From the NCBI GenBank assembly GCA_030835925.1, contig JAURQW010000023.1:1-45872 (forward strand): a stretch of 45,872 nucleotides of DNA, written 5' to 3'. The notes below the pieces were generated by a model. The model saw nothing but the letters and a program-made list of their open reading frames with translations. It was not told the DNA's origin and did no database searches. Below, piece after piece: positions 1 through 12,100 of the stretch. The translations under genes were made by a program, and so were the position numbers. Position 1 is the first letter of the stretch. Each line of letters begins with the position of its first letter. This DNA is from Gammaproteobacteria bacterium. GTDB taxonomy: Bacteria; Pseudomonadota; Gammaproteobacteria; GCA-002705445; GCA-002716945.

Positions 1-208
1 AAAAGCCAGGAACAACTAACTGAAGCCCTGGTTGAAATAATTCTGCTCTTATCACAAGAGCCATTAGCCCACCAATAAAAAACATTATCAAGCTAAACCA
101 TAAATACATAGAACCAATATCCTTATGGTTTGTAGTAGTTATCCATCTCATAATACCTGAAGGAGTATGGCTATGGTCATCATGTAATTTATCTATATTT
201 GCACTCAT
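1..208 (-). CDS. ctaD: cytochrome c oxidase subunit I, N-terminal part (partial)
   Basis: This gene is too short for the ORF track and runs off the left edge. Read on the minus strand from the ATG at 208, it gives 69 residues. They include TTNHKDIGSMYLWFSL, the hallmark opening of haem-copper oxidase subunit I, and the first membrane helix (IMFFIGGLMALVIRA). Subunit I carries the haem a and a3-CuB centres in the inner membrane and reduces O2 while pumping protons. It starts 12 bases after the ctaC stop on the same strand, so the pair is an operon in the usual order subunit II then I. The catalytic histidines lie outside the window. Confidence 0.93.
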   Translation of the reverse strand, partial: MSANIDKLHDDHSHTPSGIMRWITTTNHKDIGSMYLWFSLIMFFIGGLMALVIRAELFQPGLQLVVPGF

Positions 209-220
209 AATAATTTCCGT

Positions 221-1015
221 TTATTTAGTTATAGCAACCTTGTTACTTTTTTGGATTGAAACCCATTTGTAATACTCGTTTTTAGGAACTGCCTTCACAA
301 CTATTGGCATAAACCCATGATCTTTTCCGCATAATTCAGCACACTGGCCTCTATATATACCTGGTTTTTTAATATCAACCCACATTTCATTTATATAACC
401 AGGAATAGCATCTTTCTTCCCACCAAGTTCTGGAACCCACCAAGCATGAATTACATCGCTCGCAGTTAATAATATTCTAACTTTAGTATCTGTAGGTAGA
501 ACGACAACATTATCAACATTTCTTAAGTAATGGTCGACATTTGATACTTCTACTCCAGAGTTCAGTCTCCTAGCCACATTGCTCTCATTATCAATTTTAC
601 TAAAAAAGGACACATTATCTTCTAAATATTCATATTGCCACATCCACTGATAACCAGTTACCTTTAATGTTATTTCTGAGTCCCTAGTATCTTCCATCAA
701 TATTAATGCTTTGGTTGCAGGCACGGCCATACCAACTAGTATTATGAATGGGATAACGGTCCAAATAATCTCAACTTTTGTGCTCTCATGAAAAGTAGCA
801 GGTTTGTGACCAAGAGATTTACGATGGTAGATGATCGAGTAGAGCATAGCTCCAAATACAAGTATACCTATCACCACAGTTATATAGAATATGAGCATAT
901 GTAAATCATATGCTACCTCACTTGTAGGTGTTACTCCGCGTGGCATATTTGTTTCCCAATCTGCTAGAACTGTCGTTGGGAGAATAACCATTAATAAAAT
1001 GTTAAATATCTTCAT
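221..1015 (-). CDS. ctaC: cytochrome c oxidase subunit II (CuA subunit)
   Basis: This is subunit II of an aa3-type oxidase, which takes electrons from cytochrome c at its periplasmic CuA centre and passes them to subunit I. The 264 residues begin with a cleavable-looking signal sequence (MKIFNILLMVILPTTVLA). Two membrane helices follow at about 38-60 and 85-108, then a periplasmic cupredoxin domain. The CuA ligands are visible: the early His in VIHAWWVPELGGK and the GQCAELCGKDHGFM cluster with both Cys, His and Met. There is no fused cytochrome c tail, so the protein is the short form. A good ribosome site (AAAGGA) lies about 7 bases before the ATG. The gene lies 72 bases downstream of bioC and probably has its own promoter. 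Confidence 0.95.
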   Translation of the reverse strand: MKIFNILLMVILPTTVLADWETNMPRGVTPTSEVAYDLHMLIFYITVVIGILVFGAMLYSIIYHRKSLGHKPATFHESTKVEIIWTVIPFIILVGMAVPATKALILMEDTRDSEITLKVTGYQWMWQYEYLEDNVSFFSKIDNESNVARRLNSGVEVSNVDHYLRNVDNVVVLPTDTKVRILLTASDVIHAWWVPELGGKKDAIPGYINEMWVDIKKPGIYRGQCAELCGKDHGFMPIVVKAVPKNEYYKWVSIQKSNKVAITK

Positions 1016-1087
1016 TAATCATCCTTTATTTAATGAGCTCATAATAGCAAAATATTAGTATTTATGGAATTTCTAATTTAAAAAAAA

Positions 1088-1912
1088 TTAAATATTTTTT
1101 ATAGGTATTACCCCAATATTTTCATTAGATTTTAAGTTATTTTTCCAGGCCAAGCCATATATCATCTCATATGTAACAGGCAGTCTTTTGTTAGTATCAT
1201 TCAAAGGATAATTTTCAGCTAATTTATAATATGAACTTTTTGTGATAGCTTTGGGTTTTTGCCCAATAACTGTATTGGCTCCAGTTTTTTTTAAAGAGCT
1301 TAAGACATCCTTAAATGAATTATATTCTATAACTATATTTTCAATATCCATTACTGGATCATGAAACCCATGTTTTAATAACGAATCTCCATATAAGTGC
1401 ATATCTGAAAATGTATTGATATGCTGTTCTTCATCTACAAATGAATAAGCATCTCGTAGCTCCTGAAGTGTGCTTGGCCCAACTGTTGTAAATAAAAATA
1501 GTCCTTTGTCTTTTAGAAATCTATGGATATCAGAAAATATTCTCTCCACTTCATCGCACCAGTGCAGAGTAAAACTAGACACAACTAGATCAAATGCATT
1601 ATTCTTAAATGGCATATTTTCTGCATCCGATAGAACACAGTTAAGCTTAGGGTTTTTTTTATATACTTCATTAAGCATATTAAAAGATATGTCTAGACAA
1701 GTGATGCTGGCATCAGGGAAAAGATTATATAAGGAGTTAGATAAATACCCGGTGCCACAACCAATATCTAATATATTTAATGGTTTTATTTTAATTGAAG
1801 ATAATCTTTCGCAAAGTCTGTTAGCTACTTCTCTTTGAACTAATGAATACTTATCATATGATGAAGCTTTAGAGTTAAATGAATATTTTATTTTATTTTT
1901 AAATTTTTCCAT
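1088..1912 (-). CDS. bioC: malonyl-ACP O-methyltransferase (biotin synthesis)
   Basis: BioC methylates malonyl-ACP with S-adenosylmethionine so that the fatty-acid machinery can build the pimeloyl chain of biotin. The 274 residues have the N-terminal region typical of BioC (FNSKASSYDKYSLVQREVA). A class I methyltransferase SAM motif follows (ILDIGCGTGYLS, about 47-58), then the acidic strand-2 end CLDIS, and the BioC-like SSFTLHWC and TVGPSTLQELRDAY. The length is close to the usual 250-270. It starts 4 bases after the end of bioH, so the two form an operon that supplies both the cap (BioC) and its removal (BioH). A run of T follows the stop, but there is no G+C-rich terminator stem. Confidence 0.9.
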   Translation of the reverse strand: MEKFKNKIKYSFNSKASSYDKYSLVQREVANRLCERLSSIKIKPLNILDIGCGTGYLSNSLYNLFPDASITCLDISFNMLNEVYKKNPKLNCVLSDAENMPFKNNAFDLVVSSFTLHWCDEVERIFSDIHRFLKDKGLFLFTTVGPSTLQELRDAYSFVDEEQHINTFSDMHLYGDSLLKHGFHDPVMDIENIVIEYNSFKDVLSSLKKTGANTVIGQKPKAITKSSYYKLAENYPLNDTNKRLPVTYEMIYGLAWKNNLKSNENIGVIPIKNI

Positions 1913-1916
1913 CGGT

Positions 1917-2618
1917 TTAAATAAAATCCATTATTAATTTAAAAATCTGTTTGTTCCCATGAATGAAAGGAATGTGCCCCAAATCTTCTATAGTGGCTTC
2001 CAAATAAACATTGTCTCTTTTATCAACAAATTGATCTTTATCTGTATTTATACAAAGTATATTATCATTTTTGAGTGATGTATGTTCGCTAGATGAAAAT
2101 AACTTCATATCATTTAAGTTTTGAATTAATGTCTTATTATCAGGAAGATTATTAATCTCGAATTTATTAATAATTTTTTTAAATTCGTCCATAGGTTTAA
2201 TAGAATTTTTTACACATTCGTACATGAATCTCTTTATGGCCTTACTTCTATCTCTTTCAAGATTGATAATAAGTTTATTAATATTATTTATATTAAATTC
2301 TTTATTACTAGAGTCATATATTTTTAGATTAGCATTTATTAAAACTATTTGTATGTTTGGATTAATTAATGAATGATACGCTTCTAGTATCAATGATGCT
2401 CCATATGACCAAGCAATTATAATAGTTCGTTCTTTGATTGCTCTTAATAAGTTCTTACAGAAATCAACATGATTTATTTTAGATGCCTTATTCTCCCCAT
2501 AACCAGGTAGATCAATAGTGTACACAGATTTAAAGTCAGTAAATTCATTATCTAAACCCCACCATATTTTGCTATCGAATAGCCACCCATGAACGAATAT
2601 TACGTTTAAATTTTTCAT
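1917..2618 (-). CDS. bioH: pimeloyl-ACP methyl ester esterase-like hydrolase
   Basis: This alpha/beta hydrolase of 233 residues probably removes the methyl group from pimeloyl-ACP methyl ester, ending the chain-building stage opened by BioC. Visible features are the oxyanion-loop HGW (VIFVHGWLFDS), the nucleophile elbow AWSYGAS with Ser, an acid candidate in NTDKDQFVD, and the C-terminal histidine in LGHIPFIH. The first elbow residue is Ala rather than Gly, which BioH proteins tolerate. The call rests on size, fold motifs and the tight bioH-bioC pairing. The middle of the protein is very Asn/Lys-rich and diverged, so another esterase is possible, but the context makes BioH clearly the best call. 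Confidence 0.83.
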   Translation of the reverse strand: MKNLNVIFVHGWLFDSKIWWGLDNEFTDFKSVYTIDLPGYGENKASKINHVDFCKNLLRAIKERTIIIAWSYGASLILEAYHSLINPNIQIVLINANLKIYDSSNKEFNINNINKLIINLERDRSKAIKRFMYECVKNSIKPMDEFKKIINKFEINNLPDNKTLIQNLNDMKLFSSSEHTSLKNDNILCINTDKDQFVDKRDNVYLEATIEDLGHIPFIHGNKQIFKLIMDFI

Positions 2619-2652
2619 ACCTTATAAGTTATCTTTTTTTAATGTACTATTG

Positions 2653-2662
2653 ATTATATATT
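2653..2662. promoter_or_regulatory. overlapping divergent -10 boxes for bioH and plsY
   Basis: The 50-base gap between divergent bioH and plsY contains TATAAT read on the minus strand (2658 to 2653) and TATATT read on the plus strand (2657-2662). The two hexamers share two bases, so polymerase could not occupy both at once. The plus-strand box lies 6 bases before the plsY ATG. I see no convincing -35 for either, so this is a motif-level call. Confidence 0.4.
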
Positions 2663-2668
2663 AATCAG

Positions 2669-3259
2669 ATGTCAGAAAATATGATCAACACTGAAACCTT
2701 TATCATTATTGTATTATTGTATCTACTAGGATCTATACCATTTGCTGTTGTAAGCTCGAAAATATTCAATCTACCTGACCCAAGATCATTTGGTTCAAAA
2801 AATCCAGGTGCAACGAATGTTATGAGAAGTGGCAATAAACTAGCAGCACTTTTTACATTGCTAGGTGATGGTCTTAAAGGATTCATACCTATCTCTTTTT
2901 TGCTAAGCCATGGTTTTATTGAATACGAATTATACTTACTATCATTTCTTATACTAATAGGCCATTGTTATCCTATTACTCTAAACTTCAAAGGTGGTAA
3001 AGGTGTGGCAACGTCACTCGGCATACTATTTGCTCTTACTCCACTGGTTGCAATGTGTGTAATTATGTCATGGCTATTAGTGTATTATCTTTTTAAGGTT
3101 TCAGGTGTGTCTGCACTAGTAGGTTTTCTATTATTACCTTTGTTCATGTATTTGTTGACTGATGATAGTTATATGATAATACTATCTTTTTTTAATGTTA
3201 TTTTTATCTATCTAACACATAAGAAGAACATTGTTGACTTTTTGTCAAGCCAATCTTGA
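2669..3259 (+). CDS. plsY: glycerol-3-phosphate acyltransferase PlsY
   Basis: PlsY moves an acyl group from acyl-phosphate to glycerol-3-phosphate, the first step of phospholipid synthesis in the inner membrane. All three family motifs are present: YLLGSIPFA near the N terminus, FGSKNPGATNVMR at about 41-53, and GHCYPITLNFKGGKGVATS at about 97-115. There are about five hydrophobic segments across 196 residues, the standard size. The ATG at 2669 is used; a second ATG four codons later is also possible. The 3' end overlaps the 3' end of tsaD by 15 bases in convergent orientation. This plsY-tsaD neighbourhood is common in proteobacteria. Confidence 0.95.
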   Translation: MSENMINTETFIIIVLLYLLGSIPFAVVSSKIFNLPDPRSFGSKNPGATNVMRSGNKLAALFTLLGDGLKGFIPISFLLSHGFIEYELYLLSFLILIGHCYPITLNFKGGKGVATSLGILFALTPLVAMCVIMSWLLVYYLFKVSGVSALVGFLLLPLFMYLLTDDSYMIILSFFNVIFIYLTHKKNIVDFLSSQS

Positions 3260-4237
3260 TGAAGGGCTTGGGTTTATCTCAAGAGAGCTTTTGATATCTT
3301 TATGGTATTTTAAATAACCCATATAAGCTATCATCGCACCATTATCTGTGCTAAACGCAATATCTGGGAAAAAGATGTTTTTGTTGCGTTTTTCATTTTC
3401 AAATCTTTCTCTCAATCTCTTGTTAGCGCTAACACCACCAGATATAACAATATTATCAACATTTAGATCAGTCGCTGCCCGAAGAGTTTTAGATATCAAC
3501 ACATCTAAAATTGCATTTTCAAAATCAAACGCAATATTAGATATTAGTTCTTCTGTTAAAATATTTTTATTAACAGATTGAGTAACATGTGTTTTGAGCC
3601 CGCTAAAACTAAAATCATAGCAATTTGTATTTATCATTGGTCTAGGAAATTTAAAAGATGATGAGGATGTTTTGGCAGATGCTTTCGATATCTGTGGGCC
3701 ACCTGGATATGGTAAACCGAGATGTCTTGCAACCTTGTCAAAAACCTCGCCGGCAGAATCATCCAATGTCTTTCCCAGTACGTCATAGTTGGTACTAGTA
3801 TTAACTGATGATAGGATAGTATGTCCTCCAGATACAAGTAACGATATGAATGGTGGTTTTAATGACTTCTCTGATATCATAGGAGAAAAAATATGTGCCT
3901 CTAAATGATCAATTTCTATGGATGGTATTTTTAGTGTCCAGGCTAATGATTTTGAAAATGATGCCCCAGTTAACAAAGGACCTAATAATCCAGGCCCATT
4001 AGTGAAAGCAATTAGGTCTATATCTTTTAGGTCTTTTGCTGTGATATTTAACAGTTCATCTAGTAATGGCACTAATTTTAAAACATGATCTCTGGATGCC
4101 AATTCTGGAACAACTCCGCCGTACTTCCCATGTATGGTATGTTGCGAATTTACAACATGCCCCAGCATACCCGCGTCAGAGTCATAAAGCGCTAATCCTG
4201 TTTCATCGCAAGAAGATTCTACCCCCATTACTAACAT
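3245..4237 (-). CDS. tsaD: tRNA t6A37 threonylcarbamoyltransferase TsaD
   Basis: TsaD transfers the threonylcarbamoyl group onto A37 of ANN-decoding tRNAs, working with TsaB and TsaE. The 330 residues open with MLVMGVESSCDETGLALYD, the family N terminus. They include the metal-binding HLEAH, the ASKHD-type loop SLLVSGGHT, the FSFSGLKT segment and a late GGVSANKRLRE and DNGAMIAYMG. Length and motif order are normal. The ATG at 4237 has a strong ribosome site (AGAGG, 5-base spacing). It is divergent from rpsU across 84 bases, the classical arrangement. Confidence 0.96.
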   Translation of the reverse strand: MLVMGVESSCDETGLALYDSDAGMLGHVVNSQHTIHGKYGGVVPELASRDHVLKLVPLLDELLNITAKDLKDIDLIAFTNGPGLLGPLLTGASFSKSLAWTLKIPSIEIDHLEAHIFSPMISEKSLKPPFISLLVSGGHTILSSVNTSTNYDVLGKTLDDSAGEVFDKVARHLGLPYPGGPQISKASAKTSSSSFKFPRPMINTNCYDFSFSGLKTHVTQSVNKNILTEELISNIAFDFENAILDVLISKTLRAATDLNVDNIVISGGVSANKRLRERFENEKRNKNIFFPDIAFSTDNGAMIAYMGYLKYHKDIKSSLEINPSPSSRLA

Positions 4238-4321
4238 TGTTACCTCTATTTATTTAAATCTATTGCTTTATTAGTATAATCAAGTAATATTACGCCATTA
4301 TAAACTATTTTAAATAAATAT

Positions 4322-4546
4322 ATGCCAAGTGTACAAATTAGAGAAAATGAGCCATTTGAAATTGCTCTAAGAAGGTTTAAAAGAGGCTGTGAAAAAGCAG
4401 GTATTTTAACAGAGACTCGCAGACGCGAGTTCTATGAAAAACCTACAGCCATGAGAAAAAGAAAAATTGCTGCTGCAACCAAAAGACATAAAAGAAAAGT
4501 AAGTATGTCTGCAATCAGAAAAAAACCTCCATATAAAAAATTCTAA
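4322..4546 (+). CDS. rpsU: 30S ribosomal protein S21
   Basis: S21 is a small basic protein of the 30S platform that helps the subunit engage messenger RNA. The 74 residues match the family throughout ([24 protein letters not shown] near the start), with the basic [14 protein letters not shown] region and a Lys-rich tail. It is divergent from tsaD and is followed after 6 bases by yqeY, as in many proteobacteria. In the classical macromolecular-synthesis operon dnaG would follow soon, but here dnaG is about 9 kb away behind gltD-hemE-aroK-aroB-gltB. TATAAT at 4275-4280 is a candidate -10, with no clear -35. Confidence 0.96.
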   Translation: MPSVQIRENEPFEIALRRFKRGCEKAGILTETRRREFYEKPTAMRKRKIAAATKRHKRKVSMSAIRKKPPYKKF

Positions 4547-4552
4547 TCTTTG

Positions 4553-5008
4553 ATGTCAAATCAATCTACTAAAGATAAAATACAAGAAGATCTCGTGAAA
4601 TCTATGAAATCGGGAGAAAAGGATAAAGTTGAAATTATTCGTTTTGCCCAGTCATTCATAAAACAATTAGAAAAAGATAAAAATATAGAATTATCAGAGT
4701 CTGAGACTGTGCAAGTACTCAAGAAAGTCATAAAAAGGAATCAAGAATCATATGATCAATTTATAAATGCAGGAAGAGATGATTTAGCTGCTAAAGAAAA
4801 AAAAGAAATGGATATTATAAAAACCTATTTACCAGAAGAAATGTCTGAAGCGGATATGATTGAAGTAGTAAAAAAATCTATAGTAAACTGTGAGGCTAAA
4901 AGTTCTAAAGATATGGGTAAAGTTATGGCTGATATCAAAAAAAACCATGGAGATAATGCTGATATGAGCATGGTAAGCAAAATAGTCAAAGAACTCTTAT
5001 CTCTTTAA
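4553..5008 (+). CDS. yqeY: GatB/YqeY domain protein
   Basis: This is a stand-alone YqeY protein, related to the tRNA-binding tail of the GatB amidotransferase subunit. Its exact role in bacteria without GatCAB is not settled. The 151 residues are helical and highly charged, with the family core IKQLEKDKNIELSESE, KRNQESYDQFINAGRDDLA and IIKTYLPEEMSE. The track starts at a TTG (4550), but the ATG one codon later gives MSNQSTKDKIQ and is the better start. It follows rpsU after 6 bases and so is cotranscribed with it. Confidence 0.9.
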   Translation: MSNQSTKDKIQEDLVKSMKSGEKDKVEIIRFAQSFIKQLEKDKNIELSESETVQVLKKVIKRNQESYDQFINAGRDDLAAKEKKEMDIIKTYLPEEMSEADMIEVVKKSIVNCEAKSSKDMGKVMADIKKNHGDNADMSMVSKIVKELLSL

Positions 5009-5062
5009 TCTTATAAAAACATATAATCTTTATTCCACTGGTCATATCACTAACAGATATAG

Positions 5063-5068
5063 TATAAT
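5063..5068 (+). promoter_or_regulatory. candidate -10 box of gltD
   Basis: TATAAT lies 11 bases before the gltD ATG, inside the 71-base gap after yqeY. A poor -35 candidate, TGGTCA, sits 18 bases upstream at 5039-5044. The gap is the largest on this strand before metK, so a fresh promoter for the gltD-to-dnaG run is reasonable. The match could still be chance in AT-rich DNA. Confidence 0.4.
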
Positions 5069-5073
5069 TTTAA

Positions 5074-7555
<2,482 letters not shown>

Positions 7556-7559
7556 CACT

Positions 7560-8069
7560 ATGGATTTAAAAAATATCTTTATTGTTGGAGCTATGGGCTC
7601 AGGAAAGTCATCAATAGGAAAACTTTTTGCACAAAGTTGTCAGAAACAATTTCTAGATACTGACCATGAGATTGAAAATGATAGTAAACTTGACATTACA
7701 ACAATATTTGAGAAATATGGTGAAGAAGAGTTTAGAAAAAAAGAAACCAAATTACTTGAAGAATTATCTGGAGTAGAGAATCATGTAGTAGCAACTGGTG
7801 GCGGAATAATATTGAAACAGGAAAATGCTGATATTATGAAAAAGATGGGGATGATAGTTTTTTTAGACATTGATTTAAAGACTCAAATCAAACGTGTTAA
7901 ATATAGAAAACATCGCCCATTACTAGAGAATACCGATCTAGAAAAAAGATTAAAAATTTTAAAAAGTGAGAGAGATCCTATTTATAATACTATTGCAGAT
8001 TATATAATAGATGTTTCTAGAAAAGATAAAAAAACAGTGGTTGAGGAAATTAAAAATAAATTACTATGA
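7560..8069 (+). CDS. aroK: shikimate kinase
   Basis: AroK phosphorylates shikimate at the 3-OH with ATP in aromatic amino-acid synthesis. The 169 residues show the Walker A loop VGAMGSGKSSIGK, the shikimate-binding DTDHEIE and EEFRKKE, the VATGGG turn, and the lid arginines in KYRKHRPLL. This is a normal single-domain enzyme. It begins 4 bases after hemE and overlaps aroB by 4 bases (ATGA), so translation of the two is likely coupled. Confidence 0.95.
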   Translation: MDLKNIFIVGAMGSGKSSIGKLFAQSCQKQFLDTDHEIENDSKLDITTIFEKYGEEEFRKKETKLLEELSGVENHVVATGGGIILKQENADIMKKMGMIVFLDIDLKTQIKRVKYRKHRPLLENTDLEKRLKILKSERDPIYNTIADYIIDVSRKDKKTVVEEIKNKLL

Positions 8070-9142
8070 AGAAAGTGTCGTTAAAACTCAAACATAAGAA
8101 TATACCAATTTATATTGGCAACAATATACTTGTTGGATCTACTATTGCTAATCATATTAAGCATAAAGATGTAGTAATTATTACTAATACTAAAATTGCT
8201 AATCTCCATTTAAAAAAAGTTAAGAGATCTCTAAAAGGTTTTTTAGTAAAAACTTTAATACTACCTGATGGCGAAAAATATAAAAACATTAACACACTAA
8301 ATAAAATTCATGATTATTTAATTAAAAATAAATTTAATAGAGATCTAACTGTTATAGCTTTAGGCGGTGGCGTTATCGGAGATCTCGTTGCTTTTGCGTC
8401 AGATACTTTTCTTAGAGGCGTCAATCTAATTCAGGTTCCTACTACTCTGCTTGCTCAGGTAGATTCATCCATAGGTGGCAAAGCTGGCATAAATCATCAA
8501 AACGGTAAAAACTTGATTGGTAGTTTTAAACATCCTGAAGCAATATTTATAGATATAATGTTTTTAAAGACACTATCTAATAAACAGTACATTGCTGGAT
8601 TAGCAGAAGTTGTTAAGTATGGAGCCATTGGTAATTCCGTTTTCTTAAAATGGCTAAATAAAAACTTTAAAGCTATATTATTAAGAAAGACTGAATGTTT
8701 GGTTAAATTAATTAGTACTTCTGTTAAGGCTAAGGTAGATGTTGTTCAACAGGATGAGAAAGAATCAAATATTCGCGCACATCTAAATTTTGGTCACACG
8801 CTAGGACATGCGATAGAGTCAGCTATGAAATATAAAGGAATTCTTCACGGGGAGGCAGTAAGCATTGGAATGAATTTTGCTGCTGCAATATCTGTAGAGA
8901 AAAGCACTTTAGAAATAATGGAATATAATTTACTGGAGGATACTCTGTTAAAACTAGGTTTACCAATACATGCACCCTCCTCTATTTCTGACAAAAGCAT
9001 AATGAAGCATATGTCTTTTGATAAAAAGAAAAAAAATGGAAAAAATCACCTTGTTCTCTTAGAATCCATTGGCAAAAGCTTTATTTGTGACAAACTTACA
9101 GACAGCTACCTTTCAAAATTCGTTAAAACATTTCAGAGCTAA
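8066..9142 (+). CDS. aroB: 3-dehydroquinate synthase
   Basis: AroB cyclises DAHP to 3-dehydroquinate using NAD and a divalent metal, early in the shikimate pathway. The 358 residues contain the NAD-binding ALGGGVIGDLVAFASDTFLR, followed by VPTTLLAQVDSSIGGK and the metal-ligand segment LNFGHTLGHAIE with both histidines, then HGEAVSIGM. The length matches the family. It follows aroK with a 4-base overlap and precedes gltB by a 33-base gap, as in many proteobacteria that carry aroK-aroB-gltB. Confidence 0.96.
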   Translation: MKKVSLKLKHKNIPIYIGNNILVGSTIANHIKHKDVVIITNTKIANLHLKKVKRSLKGFLVKTLILPDGEKYKNINTLNKIHDYLIKNKFNRDLTVIALGGGVIGDLVAFASDTFLRGVNLIQVPTTLLAQVDSSIGGKAGINHQNGKNLIGSFKHPEAIFIDIMFLKTLSNKQYIAGLAEVVKYGAIGNSVFLKWLNKNFKAILLRKTECLVKLISTSVKAKVDVVQQDEKESNIRAHLNFGHTLGHAIESAMKYKGILHGEAVSIGMNFAAAISVEKSTLEIMEYNLLEDTLLKLGLPIHAPSSISDKSIMKHMSFDKKKKNGKNHLVLLESIGKSFICDKLTDSYLSKFVKTFQS

Positions 9143-9156
9143 TATCATAAATAATA

Positions 9157-9165
9157 TGCTAGAAT
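9157..9165 (+). promoter_or_regulatory. extended -10 promoter candidate of gltB
   Basis: TGCTAGAAT is an extended -10 element (TG, one base, then TAGAAT) in the short aroB-gltB gap, ending 10 bases before the preferred gltB ATG. Extended -10 promoters can work without a good -35. It may give gltB extra transcription on top of read-through from aroB. Confidence 0.4.
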
Positions 9166-9175
9166 CATATTGATT

Positions 9176-12100
9176 ATGATAAACAAGAATATATACAAAA
9201 ATAATGGTCTTTATAACTCATTATTTGAGAAAGATAATTGTGGGTTTGGACTCATTACACAGATGGATGATATTCCATCCCACTGGGTTATTGATACCAG
9301 CATTAAAGCCCTAGAGAGATTAACACATAGAGGTGCTGTTTCAGATGATGGCAAAACCAGCGATGGTTGCGGCTTACTAATCAAGAAGCCTGATTCTTAT
9401 TTCAGGAAAATAGCTTTAGATTTAAACATCAAGCTTGATGTTAATTATGCATTTGGCTGTGTTTTTATAAATAAAAAAAATTTAAAAAAAACCAAAGAAA
9501 CACTTCATTTCCAATTAAGAAAACAAGGCTTGGAAGTAAAAGGCTGGAGAGATGTTCCTATAAATAAAAATGTTTGCGGGAAAGATGCTCTATCAACTTT
9601 ACCTCTAATTAAACAAATTATTGTATCTGCTCCAGACTCAATGTTAGAGTCGGATTTTGAAAAAAAATTATATATAGCAAGAATTCAGTCTGAAAAAATT
9701 CTTGCTGATGATGATGTTTTCTATGTGCCTAGCCTGTCATCAAGAGTTATTTCATATAAAGGCTTAATTGTCTCTGGGCATATAAAAGACTTTTATCTAG
9801 ATTTATCGGATAAAAACATGAAGGCATCCATGTGTGTTTTTCATCAAAGATTTTCTACAAACACTCTTCCTCAATGGAAGCTTGCTCAACCTTTTAGGTA
9901 CTTGGCTCATAATGGTGAAATTAATACAATCCAAGGAAATAGAAATTGGTACTTAGCTAGAAGGAATAAACTTAACATTGATTCATTGCCTGAACTCAAT
10001 AAACTTCACCCGCTAATATCTAGAGAGGATTCAGATTCTTATACATTAGACAATATGTTGGAGTTATTACTTGCTGGAGATATGGGCGTATTCAGAGCCA
10101 TGAGAACACTAATGCCACCAGCATGGCAGAATAATAAAAATATCGATGATAATTTAAAAGCATGTTATGAATATCATTCCATGCATATGGAGCCATGGGA
10201 TGGCCCTGCTGGGATCGTACTAACAGACGGAAGATATGCTGCTTGTGCTCTAGATAGAAATGGATTGAGACCTGCTAGATATGTAATGACGAAAGATAGA
10301 CATATAACCCTAGCATCAGAAATAGGTGTTTATGATTATGATCACAAAGATGTTGTAAAAAAAGGCAGATTAGCACCTGGTGAAATGCTAGCTGTTGATA
10401 CACAAAAAGGTCAATTATTATTAACAGATGAAATTGATCATATACTAAAAGATAGACATCCATATCTATCATGGCTTAAAAAATACTCTGTTAAATCTCA
10501 TGAATATGTCGCCGAGAAAGAACATCCTTTAAATTTTAAATCAGATGATTTACTTACATATAAGAAATCATTTCTAGTAACGTTTGAAGAAGAAAAAGAA
10601 ATTATAGCTCCCTTGGCTGAGATTGGACAAGAGGCTACTGGATCTATGGGGGATGATACCCCTATGCCAGTATTATCATCTCATAATAGATCTATTTATG
10701 ATTATTTTAGACAGCAATTTGCACAGGTTACAAATCCACCAATAGATCCATTAAGGGAAGCAAGCGTGATGTCCCTGGAGGTATGTTTTGGCAAAGAGAG
10801 AAATTTATTTGAGGAATCTTCAAAACATGCAGATAGACTAATACTTAGATCGCCTGTATTAGATAGACAAACTTATGACTCAATATTGAACTGTACTCAG
10901 AAAAATTATCCTAATGACACCATTAACCTAAATTATGAGTCATCATTGGATTTAGAAGAAGCAATTAACACTATTTGTGATCGTGTAATTAGAAGTGTTA
11001 AAAAAGGAAATATTAATATTATTTTATCTGATAAGAAAATAAATAAAAATCAACTAATTATACCTGCGCCTATGGCAGTTGGAGCTGTGCATCACAAGCT
11101 AATTGATGCAGGACTAAGATGTGATACTAATTTAATAATAGAAACAGGTTCTGCGAGAAACCCTCACCACTATGCAGTCCTAATTGGATATGGTGCCACA
11201 GCAATTTACCCATACCTTGCTTTTGAAATTTTAAATGAAATGGTTAATAAAAAGAAAATCACAATAACTAAGTATGGTGATTGTGTAAAAAATTATGTGC
11301 AAGGTATTAATAAAGGTATCTTAAAAATTATGTCTAAGATGGGCATATCATGTATATCTAGTTATAGAGGTGCTCAACTCTTTGAGATTGTTGGTTTAAA
11401 TCAGAAGATTGTGGAACTCTGCTTCAAGGATACTACTAGTCGTGTATCAGGTTCAGATTTTTCTGACATTGAAGTTGACCTAAACGATAATAGAAATCTT
11501 GCATGGGATATCACAAAAGAAATCAAAACTGGTGGCTTATTAAAATATGTGCATAGCGAGGAACATCATGATTATAATCCTGATGTTGTTAAAGCTCTAC
11601 AACAGTGTGTAATGACTGGAGATTATGAGGACTATAAAAAGTATTCTAATATAGTAAATAATAGGCAGCCAAGCTTTATTAGAGACTTATTATCATTAAA
11701 AAAGAGCTCTAAAAAAATCTCATTATCTAAAGTTGAGCCAGCCCAAAAATTTTATCATCGATTTGATACTGCAGGTATGTCTCTAGGGGCGCTTTCTCCA
11801 GAGGCGCATGAAGCACTTGCTGTTGCAATGAATAAGTTAGGCGGCAGATCAAACTCAGGTGAAGGCGGCGAAGATAAAAAAAGATTCAACTGTGAAAAAA
11901 CATCAAAAATAAAACAGGTGGCATCTGGAAGATTTGGAGTCACGCCACACTATTTGGTTAATGCAGAAGTTATACAAATTAAAATAGCTCAAGGAGCAAA
12001 ACCTGGAGAAGGAGGTCAATTGCCAGGAGATAAAGTGAATAGCATGATTGCAGAACTTAGGTTTTCAGTCCCAGGAGTTACATTGATTTCTCCGCCACCA

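Noticed and set aside
1470-1838. Plus-strand ORF of 122 residues antisense to bioC
   Set aside because: It lies wholly inside the well-supported bioC gene, has no recognisable domain and its composition looks like a reverse-strand shadow.
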